NCBI GenBank assembly: GCA_029063085.1
Contig: JAIDOW010000087.1
Location: forward strand, 1 to 48,124
DNA length: 48,124 nt
From: Lachnospiraceae bacterium
GTDB taxonomy: Bacteria; Bacillota; Clostridia; Lachnospirales; Lachnospiraceae
Direction: 5' to 3'
Part shown: piece after piece, positions 20,271-28,992 of the stretch
Layout of the letters: each line of letters starts with the position of its first letter
How positions within the stretch are numbered: position 1 is the first letter of the stretch
The notes under the pieces: model-generated
Seen by the model: the letters and a program-made list of their open reading frames with translations, nothing else
Told to the model about the DNA's origin: nothing
Database searches by the model: none
Program-made: the position numbers and the translations under genes

Positions 20271-21690
20271 ATGTGTCAGCCCCCTTATTCGCATGTAATT
20301 CCTGCAATTTATTGATTACTTCTTCCATCTTCTTCCCTTTTAAGGTATAGAATTTCTTATAAATGATAAAACTGAGTATAGCCAGAATGATAGGAATCAC
20401 AATCATCAGTACACGGATTCCAAAAATTGTCCCAGCTGACTGCACAGATGCCTTTGCGTTATATCCTACAATCTGAAGACCTACACCAGTCAATCCACCT
20501 GCTGCTGCCATTGCTGCTTTCATTAAAAAGGTCTGGGCAGAACAGGTCACGCTTTCATTTCTTGTGCCAAACTTCACTTCTCCATAATCAATTACATCAG
20601 CCATGCAGCAGGTAGTTACACCCAGGGAAAGTCCTGAACCAAAGAATAAGACCGCACAGCAGATCACTACCAGCACTGCATTGGAAGGTGCGACATATCC
20701 CGCTACTCCCAGCAACAACAAACCGACCACAGGAAGAGTACAGGCAATGGCATACACCTTCTCCCTGCTGATTTTTTCCGCAATCTTAGGGAAACATAAC
20801 AAGCCTGCCATTTCTGCTATAATGGAAAATCCAAATATTGAATATAAATACTCATTGCCACACACATTTTTAAAATAATATACTGCAAATCCCTTAGCAA
20901 TCTGCGTGCATAAATTATAGGTAAGCAGCAGTCCGATAAAAGCAATTAGCTGGTCATTTTGGTAAATAACACGGATTGCCTGTTTTAAGCTGGTTTTACT
21001 GCTCTTAGCATTCAAGGTTGACTCTTCTTTTACATTACATACCGTAATTCCAATCATTACAATAAAAACTACAGCAATGATCAAGGCAAATAACGTATAT
21101 CCCTTTTCAGCATATTTATTTGTTTCTCCCACCGCTTTATTTAATCCAGTGATAATATATAATCCGAAAGTAGATACAGAAAATCCGGCAAGACTTGCAA
21201 AAAATCTTGGTATTACCGAAATCTTTTCCCGCTCTCTTGGATCATTGGTCAAATTAGGGAGCCATGACCAGTAAGGAACATCCATAATCGTATATGTCAT
21301 ACCGTACAAAATATACATAACCGATACATATACATATAACGAGGTTCCCTGCAAATGGAAACTGTAAAATAATAATACAAACACAACCGAATTGATCAGG
21401 GTTCCTATAATCAGCCATATCCTGAACTTACCATATTTTGTACGGGTATTGTCTACAATCATACCCATGACCGGATCATTTACTGCATCCCATATTCTGG
21501 CTACAAAGAAAAGGACTCCCACAAATGCCGGTGCCAGAAAAAGCGTATCCGTAAAGTACAGCATCAAAAACGCTCCTACCATATTACAAATGGCATCTTT
21601 CCCAATGGCACCGATACCGAAACAGTACTTTTCTTTGGCAGATACCTGTTTATACTGCACTCTTGCAGCATTTTCATCTTGTATACCCAT
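20224..21690 (-). CDS. GPH family sugar:cation symporter (MelB-like)
   Basis: The 488-residue transporter has about 12 membrane segments. The MelB cation-site motif is visible as WDAVNDPVMGMIVD (about 67-80), along with YGKFRIWLIIG and YTIMDVPYWSWLPN (about 132-145). GPH members couple sugar uptake to Na+ or H+. It is the first gene of the unit that continues with the alpha-galactosidase, so melibiose or a raffinose-type sugar is the likely substrate. The promoter region upstream has a TATAAT at about 21772-21777 but a poor -35, suggesting activator control. Its C-terminal coding end overlaps the next gene by 47 bases. Confidence 0.93.
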   Translation of the reverse strand: MGIQDENAARVQYKQVSAKEKYCFGIGAIGKDAICNMVGAFLMLYFTDTLFLAPAFVGVLFFVARIWDAVNDPVMGMIVDNTRTKYGKFRIWLIIGTLINSVVFVLLFYSFHLQGTSLYVYVSVMYILYGMTYTIMDVPYWSWLPNLTNDPREREKISVIPRFFASLAGFSVSTFGLYIITGLNKAVGETNKYAEKGYTLFALIIAVVFIVMIGITVCNVKEESTLNAKSSKTSLKQAIRVIYQNDQLIAFIGLLLTYNLCTQIAKGFAVYYFKNVCGNEYLYSIFGFSIIAEMAGLLCFPKIAEKISREKVYAIACTLPVVGLLLLGVAGYVAPSNAVLVVICCAVLFFGSGLSLGVTTCCMADVIDYGEVKFGTRNESVTCSAQTFLMKAAMAAAGGLTGVGLQIVGYNAKASVQSAGTIFGIRVLMIVIPIILAILSFIIYKKFYTLKGKKMEEVINKLQELHANKGADTYEYYFSRENEDVSSL

Positions 21691-21870
21691 AATTATCCCT
21701 CCAGTATTGATAACATATTTCGTACTTCCTCTTTGAAAATGCTGTGCACATACATCTCCTTAAGATATATTTATTATAAGTGCAGTCCTCATTATTCCGT
21801 TAGAAACTTTTGTTTGTAAAAACAGTCAAAATGTTTCATTTTCCCACAACAAAACATCATTTAGACAGCT

Positions 21871-22794
21871 TTAATCCTCATCCCTTCTCTGCTTCATTTC
21901 GCTTAACTCCTCTGCTTCCATCATCTCATCAATTGTCCTTTCCTCTGATAAAAGCCTGTCCTTCACCTCTTTCCGATGTGTTTTGCGATACACGCTCGGG
22001 GGCATTCCTATAATCTTTTTAAACGCCTTTGAAAACACCAGAGAATCTGGATATCCACAGGAATTTGCCACCTCCTCAACTGACAATTCAGTTACGGTAA
22101 GCAGTTCCTTTGATCTGGAAATGCGAAACTGCGTTATAAACTCCTTTGGGGACATCTGCAAACTTTCCGTAAACAACTTATACAGATAGCTCCGGTTCAC
22201 GCACACTTCTCTGGCAATATCCGAAACCGTAATGCCACTGGCATAATTGTTTCGGATAAAATTAATTGCATTTCTTATATAAATACTTTCTTTTGATTCC
22301 TGTGTAACGTTTTCCAATTGTATATCTTTTGTCAGAATAGCAAAAAACTCATACAAAAGACTTTGCAGCAGATACTGGTTGGTAACAGAAGCTTTACTAC
22401 ATTTTAACATCCTTAAGACAATCTTTTTCAATTCCTCTCCCTGATTATTTTGAAAAACCAGCTGCTGGCTGTTAAGCCCCACATCCCGGATATATGCCGG
22501 TGCCATCTCGCCTGCAAAACCAATCCAGCAATATGTCCATGGATGCTCCTTATCTGCCTTGTAAAAAGTCACTGTTTCCGGCTCAATTAAAAATCCCTGT
22601 CCTTTTTGCAATTCATAATATTGTTCTCCCACCTGATAACTCCCTTTTCCCGACAAAATATAATGAATAATATAATTGGGACGTACAGCAGGACCATAAC
22701 TATGATCAGGTTTACATTCTGCCATTCCACAAAAACACAGATACAAATCCCGGAACTTGGATTCCGTCAACTGCAATACATATGAATCCTCCAT
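21871..22794 (-). CDS. AraC family transcriptional regulator
   Basis: The 307-residue regulator has an N-terminal AraC-type cupin (about 15-160, with NYIIHYILSGKGSYQVGEQY) and two helix-turn-helix units. The first is INFIRNNYASGITVSDIARE through LYKLFTESLQMSPKEFI. The second is VANSCGYPDSLVFSKAFKKI with MPPSVYRKTHR. A charged tail rich in Glu follows. AAAGGAG precedes the ATG. It lies upstream of and in the same orientation as the GPH/alpha-galactosidase unit, and is the obvious candidate activator. It begins 18 bases after a GNAT gene and probably shares that gene's promoter. Confidence 0.92.
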   Translation of the reverse strand: MEDSYVLQLTESKFRDLYLCFCGMAECKPDHSYGPAVRPNYIIHYILSGKGSYQVGEQYYELQKGQGFLIEPETVTFYKADKEHPWTYCWIGFAGEMAPAYIRDVGLNSQQLVFQNNQGEELKKIVLRMLKCSKASVTNQYLLQSLLYEFFAILTKDIQLENVTQESKESIYIRNAINFIRNNYASGITVSDIAREVCVNRSYLYKLFTESLQMSPKEFITQFRISRSKELLTVTELSVEEVANSCGYPDSLVFSKAFKKIIGMPPSVYRKTHRKEVKDRLLSEERTIDEMMEAEELSEMKQRRDED

Positions 22795-22812
22795 ATGGTA
22801 CTCCTTTCTTTG

Positions 22813-23319
22813 CTATACAACGATTTTGGAATACATTTTCATATCCAGTATCTGTCCGTTCTTCACCGCATTATTTCGCAGGACTCCTTCCAACTGAAAG
22901 CCGGCTTTTTCAAGCACACGGCAGGAAGCAGTATTATAAGCAAACGGCTCCGCAAATATCCTGATAATATCCGTATGCCGGAATATATAACTGCATACTT
23001 GTTCTACCGCACTTGTACCCAGTCCTTTTCCCCAATACGGCTCCCCGATATAATAACCCATTTCTGCCGTCCTAAAATGAATATTCTCACATCTGAAAAC
23101 TCCAATACTTCCAATAACCCTGTCATCTACCACTATTGCAAATGCAAAGGTTTTCGTTTTGTCTGAAGAAAGCATTGCCATAATAAATTCTTCCGCATCC
23201 TTTACCGTATATGGATACGGCAGTCCATCACGTAAATTATCTAAAATATTCTTATTATTGATAATCTGTGCCAGATCCCCAGCATCCGATATGTTCCATT
23301 CCCTGATTGTACATTCCAA
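22813..23319 (-). CDS. GNAT N-acetyltransferase (RimJ/RimL type)
   Basis: I prefer the TTG at 23319 (168 residues). GGGAGGTGG sits six bases upstream, and the earlier in-frame TTG at 23385 falls at the transcription start itself. The protein shows VIGSIGVFRCENIHFRTAEM, the acetyl-CoA loop YYIGEPYWGKGLGTSAVEQV, and the end YNTASCRVLEKAGFQLEGVL, all typical of RimJ/RimL-like acetyltransferases. The acceptor is unknown. The gene has a strong promoter with a palindrome in the leader, and an AraC gene follows 18 bases later. Confidence 0.88.
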   Translation of the reverse strand: MECTIREWNISDAGDLAQIINNKNILDNLRDGLPYPYTVKDAEEFIMAMLSSDKTKTFAFAIVVDDRVIGSIGVFRCENIHFRTAEMGYYIGEPYWGKGLGTSAVEQVCSYIFRHTDIIRIFAEPFAYNTASCRVLEKAGFQLEGVLRNNAVKNGQILDMKMYSKIVV

Positions 23320-23358
23320 TGGATTCCACCTCCCGCTTCTGTTTCTAACCGACTTTCC

Positions 23359-23388
23359 GCATTGAAAATAAACTGATATTTTCAATGC
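23359..23388 (-). promoter_or_regulatory. perfect inverted repeat at the start of the GNAT transcript
   Basis: Twelve-base arms (23359-23370 and 23377-23388) are perfect complements around a 6-base centre. The right arm ends directly next to the -10 hexamer (23389-23394). The repeat therefore covers the transcription start. It could be a repressor operator or a 5' hairpin in the RNA. Confidence 0.7.
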
Positions 23389-23417
23389 ATTATACTATTT
23401 TTAACATTCCCTGTAAA
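23389..23417 (-). promoter_or_regulatory. sigma-A promoter of the GNAT-AraC unit
   Basis: The -35 TTTACA (23412-23417) and the -10 TATAAT (23389-23394) have a 17-base spacer. Confidence 0.8.
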
Positions 23418-23467
23418 CGACGAGAAATAACTTCATATCTTTTTGTTTCCGTGAACAAAAAAGTATA

Positions 23468-23501
23468 TAAAAAAGAGTTCCTCGAACAATTTCGGGAACT
23501 C
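23468..23501 (-). terminator. terminator after rpsI
   Basis: On the minus strand, GAGTTCC (23495-23501) and GGAACTC (23475-23481) flank a further CGAA/TTCG pairing. TTTTTT follows. It ends the rplM-rpsI transcript. Confidence 0.88.
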
Positions 23502-23531
23502 CTTCCATAATACTGCATTTTGCAGTAATCT

Positions 23532-23927
23532 TTATCTCTTTGAGAACTGTGGTGCACGACGAGCTGCTTTCAAGCCGTACTTCTTTCTTTCCTTCATTCT
23601 TGAATCACGGGTAAGGTATCCTGCCTTCTTTAATGCAGGACGGTTGTCTGCATCTGCCTCTAATAATGCTCTGGAAATACCATGACGGATGGCACCTGCC
23701 TGACCTGTAAATCCACCACCACGAACATTAACAAGTACATCATACTTACCAACTGAATTTGTTACAACAAATGGCTGATTAACGATCAGCTTTAATGTAT
23801 CCAATCCAAAATAATCATCCATATCTCTTTTATTAATCGTAACCTTACCTGTACCAGGTGTCAAATATACTCTTGCAACACTACTTTTTCTTCTACCAGT
23901 TCCGTAAAATTTTGTTGTTTTAGCCAC
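23532..23927 (-). CDS. rpsI: 30S ribosomal protein S9
   Basis: S9 is a component of the small-subunit head whose C-terminal tail reaches the P-site tRNA; the conserved terminal Ser-Lys-Arg is present (QFSKR). I chose GTG at 23927 (131 residues) because AAGGAGG lies eight bases upstream. The earlier ATG at 23945 contains the Shine-Dalgarno within its own codons and adds six residues not found in S9. Start and domain: [35 protein letters not shown]. It follows rplM in the usual two-gene operon. Confidence 0.96.
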   Translation of the reverse strand: MAKTTKFYGTGRRKSSVARVYLTPGTGKVTINKRDMDDYFGLDTLKLIVNQPFVVTNSVGKYDVLVNVRGGGFTGQAGAIRHGISRALLEADADNRPALKKAGYLTRDSRMKERKKYGLKAARRAPQFSKR

Positions 23928-23944
23928 TGCTTTGTCCTCCTTCA

Positions 23945-24379
23945 TTAATACTTAATCTCTAACTCTTTCGGCTGCTGTGCCTGATGCTTGTGTTCCGGAC
24001 CAGCATATACATGAAGCTTGGTAATCATCGCACGCCCTAAAGGACCCTTTGGAAGCATACCCTTAACTGCTTTACGGATTACTTCTTCCGGCTTCTTAGC
24101 TAAAAGTTCTTTTAATGTTGTCTCCTTCATGCCACCAACGTAGCCTGAATAATTATAATATATTTTCTGGTCTAGCTTCTTACCAGTTACTTTAATCTTA
24201 TCTGCATTCACTACAACTACATAATCACCTGTATCAATATGTGGTGTAAAAGTTGGTTTGTTCTTTCCTCTTAAAACACTTGCGATTTCTGATGCTAAAC
24301 GTCCTAATGTATGTCCTGTAGCGTCAACTACATACCACTCTCTGTTAATTGTTGATGGGCTTGCCATATAACTCTTCAT
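23945..24379 (-). CDS. rplM: 50S ribosomal protein L13
   Basis: L13 is an early-assembling large-subunit protein. The ATG at 24379 has AAGGAGG and yields [20 protein letters not shown], the normal L13 start, with 144 residues. The open frame further upstream is leader. Motifs are [15 protein letters not shown]-like [19 protein letters not shown] and [20 protein letters not shown]. It is first in rplM-rpsI, behind a consensus promoter and a leader of about 220 bases. Confidence 0.97.
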   Translation of the reverse strand: MKSYMASPSTINREWYVVDATGHTLGRLASEIASVLRGKNKPTFTPHIDTGDYVVVVNADKIKVTGKKLDQKIYYNYSGYVGGMKETTLKELLAKKPEEVIRKAVKGMLPKGPLGRAMITKLHVYAGPEHKHQAQQPKELEIKY

Positions 24380-24606
24380 GGTGTTCCTCCTTAAAAATAA
24401 TCCAATTAATTTCCATTGCTCTATTGCATCTCCACCCTGTCCGTAGGCTTCCATGTAACGAAACAACTCTCTATTCATTGACGTATTATTATCACTCTCA
24501 TTTCAAACGAAGTGGGTTAGACGTCCAAAAATCAAGCAATTCATGAAATAATAAACCGATCGGGGCTATGACCTTTTTATACATTCATCCACCGTCACAG
24601 TTAAAC
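24380..24606 (-). promoter_or_regulatory. long 5' leader of rplM-rpsI
   Basis: Between the predicted start site (near 24600) and the rplM ATG lie about 220 untranslated bases. Many Firmicutes carry an autoregulatory L13 leader in this position. I cannot confirm its fold by eye. An in-frame open stretch from 24478 has no ribosome binding site. Confidence 0.45.
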
Positions 24607-24635
24607 ATTATATTATAAATGGATATTCATGTCAA
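24607..24635 (-). promoter_or_regulatory. consensus sigma-A promoter of rplM-rpsI
   Basis: Perfect -35 TTGACA (24630-24635) and perfect -10 TATAAT (24607-24612) with a 17-base spacer. Confidence 0.9.
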
Positions 24636-24718
24636 CGAATTTTTATATAAAATCCACCTAAGAACAATATTATTTTTGATTTATACAAACCGTTACTTTA
24701 CTGATGTGTAGCATGTAT

Positions 24719-25336
24719 TCATTTTTTTCGATTTTCCATTCTCATAAGAATAAAACTCACAGCCATAACTATAACGAATACTATGCCAAAAATTATAGTA
24801 TGAAATATTCCAGTCGGATAAGGTGCAATCCATCCTTGTTTAAAAATAAGTATTGAAATATATCCAGTCATTATAGAAATCGGCATAAAAGCAATACCAG
24901 CTATATTGAGCCAATTAACATAAAATGAAGCCTTTTCTTCAGATTGCAATCGACCAATAAAATATCCGGCAACTCCGACTGCCTGAATAATCATTGACCC
25001 CCACACAACCTCCATCGTCTGTTTTTCATACCAACCGCCAAAAGCACAAAATAATCCAATGAAAACAAAAGCTGTTGATGCGATATAAAGCACCTTGCCT
25101 GTAAGTTCTTTACTTTTTTGTTCTTTATCCTCTACAGGTTCAATCCCCTTTAGGATGTAGTCTGTTGTCACTCCAAAAAAGTCGCTCATGATAATCACTT
25201 TTTCTAAGTCTGGCGCACTTTGTTCGCTTTCCCATTTAGAAACAGCCTGCCTTGAAACACCCACTTTATCTGCAAGTTCCTCTTGAGATATTCCTTTTGC
25301 TTTTCTTAAATATTGAATTCTGTCTGCCATATTCAT
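24719..25336 (-). CDS. XRE-type helix-turn-helix regulator with membrane domain
   Basis: The ATG at 25336 has GGAG eight bases upstream (205 residues). Residues 3-60 are a Cro/CI-type helix-turn-helix (IQYLRKAKGISQEELADKVG, SRQAVSKWESEQSAPDLEK). Roughly 80-200 contain four membrane segments, ending MAVSFILMRMENRKK. This build is common in Firmicutes regulators that may sense membrane or peptide stress; the target here is unknown. The gene lies alone between the DUF1275 gene and rplM, breaking the usual truA-rplM adjacency. Confidence 0.88.
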   Translation of the reverse strand: MNMADRIQYLRKAKGISQEELADKVGVSRQAVSKWESEQSAPDLEKVIIMSDFFGVTTDYILKGIEPVEDKEQKSKELTGKVLYIASTAFVFIGLFCAFGGWYEKQTMEVVWGSMIIQAVGVAGYFIGRLQSEEKASFYVNWLNIAGIAFMPISIMTGYISILIFKQGWIAPYPTGIFHTIIFGIVFVIVMAVSFILMRMENRKK

Positions 25337-25544
25337 TGCCAGCACTCCTTTCTTTTTGATAGCTGAATCGTAACAATATCATCAGTTGCATAGCCACCAC
25401 CCAGATATGGAAATGTGTCAACTGGCAGTTGCAATTATGTTTTTCTGGTGAAAACTAATAAAAATACGCTTTCTAATTTAAAAATTCTTTCATAGAAATC
25501 TTCAACAGCAGTAATCCATTTGTTCCGTGTACATCCAGTAATTA

Positions 25545-26288
25545 TCAATGTCCATGCGGGGTAGCCTCAATATAATCACGTTCTTTTTTTAAATCCGCAT
25601 ACATCAGGTCTATAAATACAATCAACAACGGAACCAGTGCCCCCCATATTGCTTTCCCCTTAAAACAGCCACATAATATTGTAGAAACAATACCACCTGC
25701 CACAAATACTGACAGCATTAGAAAATGATTGCCAATCCTGCTTACCTGCTCCCTGTCCCCATTTTTCCTGACTGCCTTTACAATCGCCACACCGGTCTGC
25801 CTTAGATGATTGGTACAGAATGTAGTTGCCATGGGAATCCCTTCTGCCTGACGGAATGTATTATACTGCATGGAACAGATAAAATTAATTGCCACCTGGG
25901 AAACCTGAAACGGTGTACTTTCCGGTAAGAACCCTAAAATAACCACCGTAATTATTTCAATCAAAACCAACAACGTATCCCACCGGATCAGATGTCTTCT
26001 TTTAATCGGCTTTGGTACAGCCTCCGAAACAATCGCACCTAATAAATATGCACTCATAGGTATCAGATAATATATTGCATTGCCCCATTTCCCATTGCCT
26101 ACTGCCATTGCAAACAGAACAAAATTCGCAGTCTGTGCATTACAAAACACTCCTCCCCGGATAGAATATGTATATGCTCCATAAAAACCACCCACCAGCA
26201 TCAGCAGTGCAAAAATCCACCATTTTTCGCATTCCAGATAATCTTTCTTATCCTCTGTATCTTTTGGCAAGATTGCCTTTTTATCCAT
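25545..26288 (-). CDS. YoaK/DUF1275 family membrane protein
   Basis: The 247-residue protein has about six membrane segments (WWIFALLMLVGGFYGAYTYS, GAIVSEAVPK, VVILGFLPESTP, VFVAGGIVSTILCGCF). DUF1275 features are GGVFCNAQTANFVLFAMAVG and the conserved SMQYNTFRQAEGIPMATTFCTNHLRQ. No biochemical role is established; a transporter is assumed. It follows truA by 18 bases and may be cotranscribed with it. Confidence 0.88.
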   Translation of the reverse strand: MDKKAILPKDTEDKKDYLECEKWWIFALLMLVGGFYGAYTYSIRGGVFCNAQTANFVLFAMAVGNGKWGNAIYYLIPMSAYLLGAIVSEAVPKPIKRRHLIRWDTLLVLIEIITVVILGFLPESTPFQVSQVAINFICSMQYNTFRQAEGIPMATTFCTNHLRQTGVAIVKAVRKNGDREQVSRIGNHFLMLSVFVAGGIVSTILCGCFKGKAIWGALVPLLIVFIDLMYADLKKERDYIEATPHGH

Positions 26289-26306
26289 TCCAACCTACCT
26301 CTTTTT

Positions 26307-27044
26307 CTATAAATACTCTACTTCCAATAATGTAAGCCCACAGGCTGCCGCCTTATGCCCGGCTTTCGTCCGGTCCTTTGCCTCTAATATTTCCTTCACC
26401 TGTTCCGGTGGAATCATTCCCATTCCTACCTTCATCAGCGATCCCACAATAATCCTTACCATATTGTATAGGAAGCCATTTCCATTAAGTCTGATACAGA
26501 CCATATTGCCCTCCCTGACTACTCTAGTATAGTATATCGTCCGAACTGTATTTTCCACCTCTTCCTTTGGTGTACAAAAACTTTTAAAATCATGCTCCCC
26601 CACCAGATAATCTGCTGCCCTTTGCATTTTCTCCTCATCCAAATGATAATAGACAAAGTGGGAATACAACCGCACCATGGGGTCTGGAAACTGCGCATTA
26701 TAAATGCGATATTCATATGTCTTTCTCGTATCACAATATCTTGGGTGAAAATCCGGACTCACCTCTTCCGATTTCTGGATTCTGATATCATCTGGCAGTA
26801 GATTATTTAAGGCATAACTGATTTTTTCCGGTGGCATGGTTACATTTGCATCAAATACTGCAACATTTCCCTTAGCATGTACACCAGAATCCGTCCGGCT
26901 GGCACCGATGACTGTAATATCCTCATGAAAGAATTTACTTAACGTTTTGTTCAGTACTTCCTCCACAGTAATTCCGTTTTTCTGTATCTGCCAGCCGCAA
27001 TAATTGGTTCCGTCGTATGCGACAGTAAGCTTAATTCGTTTCAT
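26307..27044 (-). CDS. truA: tRNA pseudouridine synthase A
   Basis: TruA makes pseudouridine at tRNA positions 38-40. Length (245) is normal. The catalytic aspartate is Asp52 in GASRTDSGVHAKG. Other motifs are YDGTNYCGWQIQ at the start, KTYEYRIYN, FCTPKEEVENTVRTIY and NGFLYNMVRIIVGSLMKVG. In many Firmicutes truA follows ecfT; here the sce7726-like gene and its partner come between them. Confidence 0.96.
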   Translation of the reverse strand: MKRIKLTVAYDGTNYCGWQIQKNGITVEEVLNKTLSKFFHEDITVIGASRTDSGVHAKGNVAVFDANVTMPPEKISYALNNLLPDDIRIQKSEEVSPDFHPRYCDTRKTYEYRIYNAQFPDPMVRLYSHFVYYHLDEEKMQRAADYLVGEHDFKSFCTPKEEVENTVRTIYYTRVVREGNMVCIRLNGNGFLYNMVRIIVGSLMKVGMGMIPPEQVKEILEAKDRTKAGHKAAACGLTLLEVEYL

Positions 27045-27182
27045 AACTTATTTATCCTTTTGATTTATTTTACATCCCTGTCTTCAAACACTAATTCTAC
27101 ATCCTGATCTGCTCTTCTTTTATCAAGGAATACTATATCAACCCATCACCATCCAGATTTTCATTATACATATTAACTGCTG

Positions 27183-27386
27183 TTATCTGGTGATTATCTC
27201 CAGAACTTTTTCATTGACAGCATCATAATACAGTGGGTAGTTTTCCGTGACATAAGCCATACCAATCATGGCATAATGAACCTTAATATCATCCTTCTCA
27301 ATAAAATGAAAGGGATAATTTCTAGACGTCACTGTTACTCCTTCTCCATAAGAAAATTCATAGTCTAAGCTTGGTTTGCTATTCAC
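27183..27386 (-). CDS. small protein translationally coupled to the sce7726-like gene
   Basis: The 67-residue frame starts with GTG overlapping the upstream stop by four bases (GTGA), a classical coupling arrangement. The sequence is aromatic and acidic (YEFSYGEGVTVTSRNYPFHF, HYAMIGMAYVTENYPLYYD), with no membrane segment or Cys. I do not recognise a family. It could be a partner of the preceding protein or a remnant of a longer gene. No ribosome binding site of its own is obvious. Confidence 0.5.
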   Translation of the reverse strand: MNSKPSLDYEFSYGEGVTVTSRNYPFHFIEKDDIKVHYAMIGMAYVTENYPLYYDAVNEKVLEIITR

Positions 27387-28009
27387 ACAAATTGATCACT
27401 TGTGCACCTATCCTTCCTTTGTAATCTCTTCTTTCCCTGATAAGCCCGTATTAACGTCTCAATTTCATTATAATCCCTTTCAAATAACTCCTCACTGACT
27501 TGCCGGCACAAATCTTCCTGCGGTACTTTAAGCAATATCTTATCTATCACAAAATCCTTGCTTTTCTGCCTGTATTTGGGCAGCTGGTTTAATTCCTGTA
27601 TGTGGGAAAGTTCCGGTCTCCACAGTATACTTAACTTCTTTTTCCAGTTCACCTTAGGATTCCCCTTTGCTTCCCGCAGCATATAAAAATCCACTCTGCC
27701 ATTTTCCAGTTCTACCGTAATAATTCCCCACCAATCCGGCACATGCTCTTCTACATGCATTGCATGGCTTGTCCCCACCACAATATAGTTGTAGTCAAAA
27801 TACTGGTTATAATCCTTAACCTGCCGTTCCAGGCGGGCATAAGTATCCGCATCACTCTTAATCTCTATGCCGCATACTGCCTCTGGCATTACCATCACCA
27901 CATCGGCTCTGGATCTCCCCATCTGCTTTTCTTCTATAATCCGAATCTTTCCATACTTCTCTTCTAAAAAATCAAAAAGAGGCTCCCGGATATCCTTATC
28001 ATACAGCAT
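27383..28009 (-). CDS. sce7726-like protein with nuclease-type core
   Basis: The 208-residue protein resembles sce7726 family members. It has DIREPLFDFLEEKYGKIRII at the start, then MGRSRADVVMVMPEAVCGIE and IKSDADTYARLERQVKDYN. The latter give a PD-(D/E)xK-like core: an Asp in RADVV (about 35) and E-x-K in GIEIKSD (about 49-51), followed by a conserved TSHAMHVEEHVPDWWGII. Such a core suggests nucleic acid cleavage or binding, but the family has no firm function. It lies between ecfT and truA and overlaps a small ORF by four bases. Confidence 0.75.
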   Translation of the reverse strand: MLYDKDIREPLFDFLEEKYGKIRIIEEKQMGRSRADVVMVMPEAVCGIEIKSDADTYARLERQVKDYNQYFDYNYIVVGTSHAMHVEEHVPDWWGIITVELENGRVDFYMLREAKGNPKVNWKKKLSILWRPELSHIQELNQLPKYRQKSKDFVIDKILLKVPQEDLCRQVSEELFERDYNEIETLIRAYQGKKRLQRKDRCTSDQFV

Positions 28010-28087
28010 AGATTACCTTCCCTTCACCAACTTGAACATCTTTCCATTTTGAAAATTCAAATGTTATTACCGCTTTGCCTTCCGTTT

Positions 28088-28891
28088 TTAAAACATTACT
28101 GCCAAAACAGCCATTGCCAGCAGATAAAATACCACAAAAACATAACCAATATAATCTCTTCTCTGATATACCAATGGTTTCATCTTGGTTCTTCCCTCTC
28201 CTCCATGATAACACCTTGCATCCATTGCCAGTGCAAGCTCGTGGCTCCTTCTTACCGCAGATACAAATAACGGTATGATAATCGGCATCAACTTTTTTAA
28301 TCGTACAAAAAGATTTCCTTCTTTAAAATCCATGCCTCTTGCCAGCTGTGCTCTCATAATCTTATCCAGTTCCTCCACCAGAATCGGTACAAAACGAAGA
28401 GCAATTGACATGATCATTGCAAATTCATGAACCGGTACATTCAGCTTTTTCAACCAGCCCAGCATTTTCTCCAAACCATCCGTCAACGCATTGGGGGTAG
28501 TCGTATAAGTCATCATACTGGATCCGATAATCATAAATACCAGCCGAAGCCCCAGAAAAATAGCAGAATGAAGACCTGTCTGCGTGATTCGGATAAACTT
28601 CCATTCAAATAAAACCTTTAATCCCTTAACCGTAAATAAATTTATGATTACTGTAAACAGAATAATCATTACAAGTGCCCTCAACCCTTTTACAATAAAC
28701 TTAAGAGGTACTTTTGATAACTTAATATATCCTGCCAATGCTAAAAAAGCCGATAAATATAGAAACGGATTCCTGTCAAAAAACAAAGTTATCACATAAA
28801 CCAAGGCAAATATAATTTTTACCCGTGGATCCATACGATGAATGACGGAATCTGTATTATAAAATTGTCCAATCGTCATATCCCTAACCAT
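28088..28891 (-). CDS. ecfT: ECF transporter transmembrane protein EcfT
   Basis: EcfT couples the two ATPases to exchangeable vitamin- or metal-binding S components. The 267 residues include the start TIGQFYNTDSVIHRMDPRVK, several membrane segments, and two ATPase-coupling motifs of the Ala-Arg-Gly type (AQLARGMDFKEG at about 183-194; ALAMDARCYHGG in the second place). It follows the fused EcfA gene by about 100 bases. No S component is encoded nearby, fitting a shared group II module. Confidence 0.95.
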   Translation of the reverse strand: MVRDMTIGQFYNTDSVIHRMDPRVKIIFALVYVITLFFDRNPFLYLSAFLALAGYIKLSKVPLKFIVKGLRALVMIILFTVIINLFTVKGLKVLFEWKFIRITQTGLHSAIFLGLRLVFMIIGSSMMTYTTTPNALTDGLEKMLGWLKKLNVPVHEFAMIMSIALRFVPILVEELDKIMRAQLARGMDFKEGNLFVRLKKLMPIIIPLFVSAVRRSHELALAMDARCYHGGEGRTKMKPLVYQRRDYIGYVFVVFYLLAMAVLAVMF

Positions 28892-28992
28892 ATCTTTTAC
28901 CTATTCTGTATTCTCCCATACACTCTGTACTTTATGCCAGCTTATATTATGCGCTCTCTTCTTTTGCTTCCGGTATATCTTCTACTCTTATA

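Noticed and set aside
23928-23945. ATG start for S9 six codons upstream
   Set aside because: The Shine-Dalgarno AAGGAGG lies within those codons and points to the GTG at 23927.
24380-24478. N-terminal extension of L13 from an upstream ATG
   Set aside because: The extra 33 residues do not occur in L13, and a strong ribosome binding site marks the ATG at 24379.
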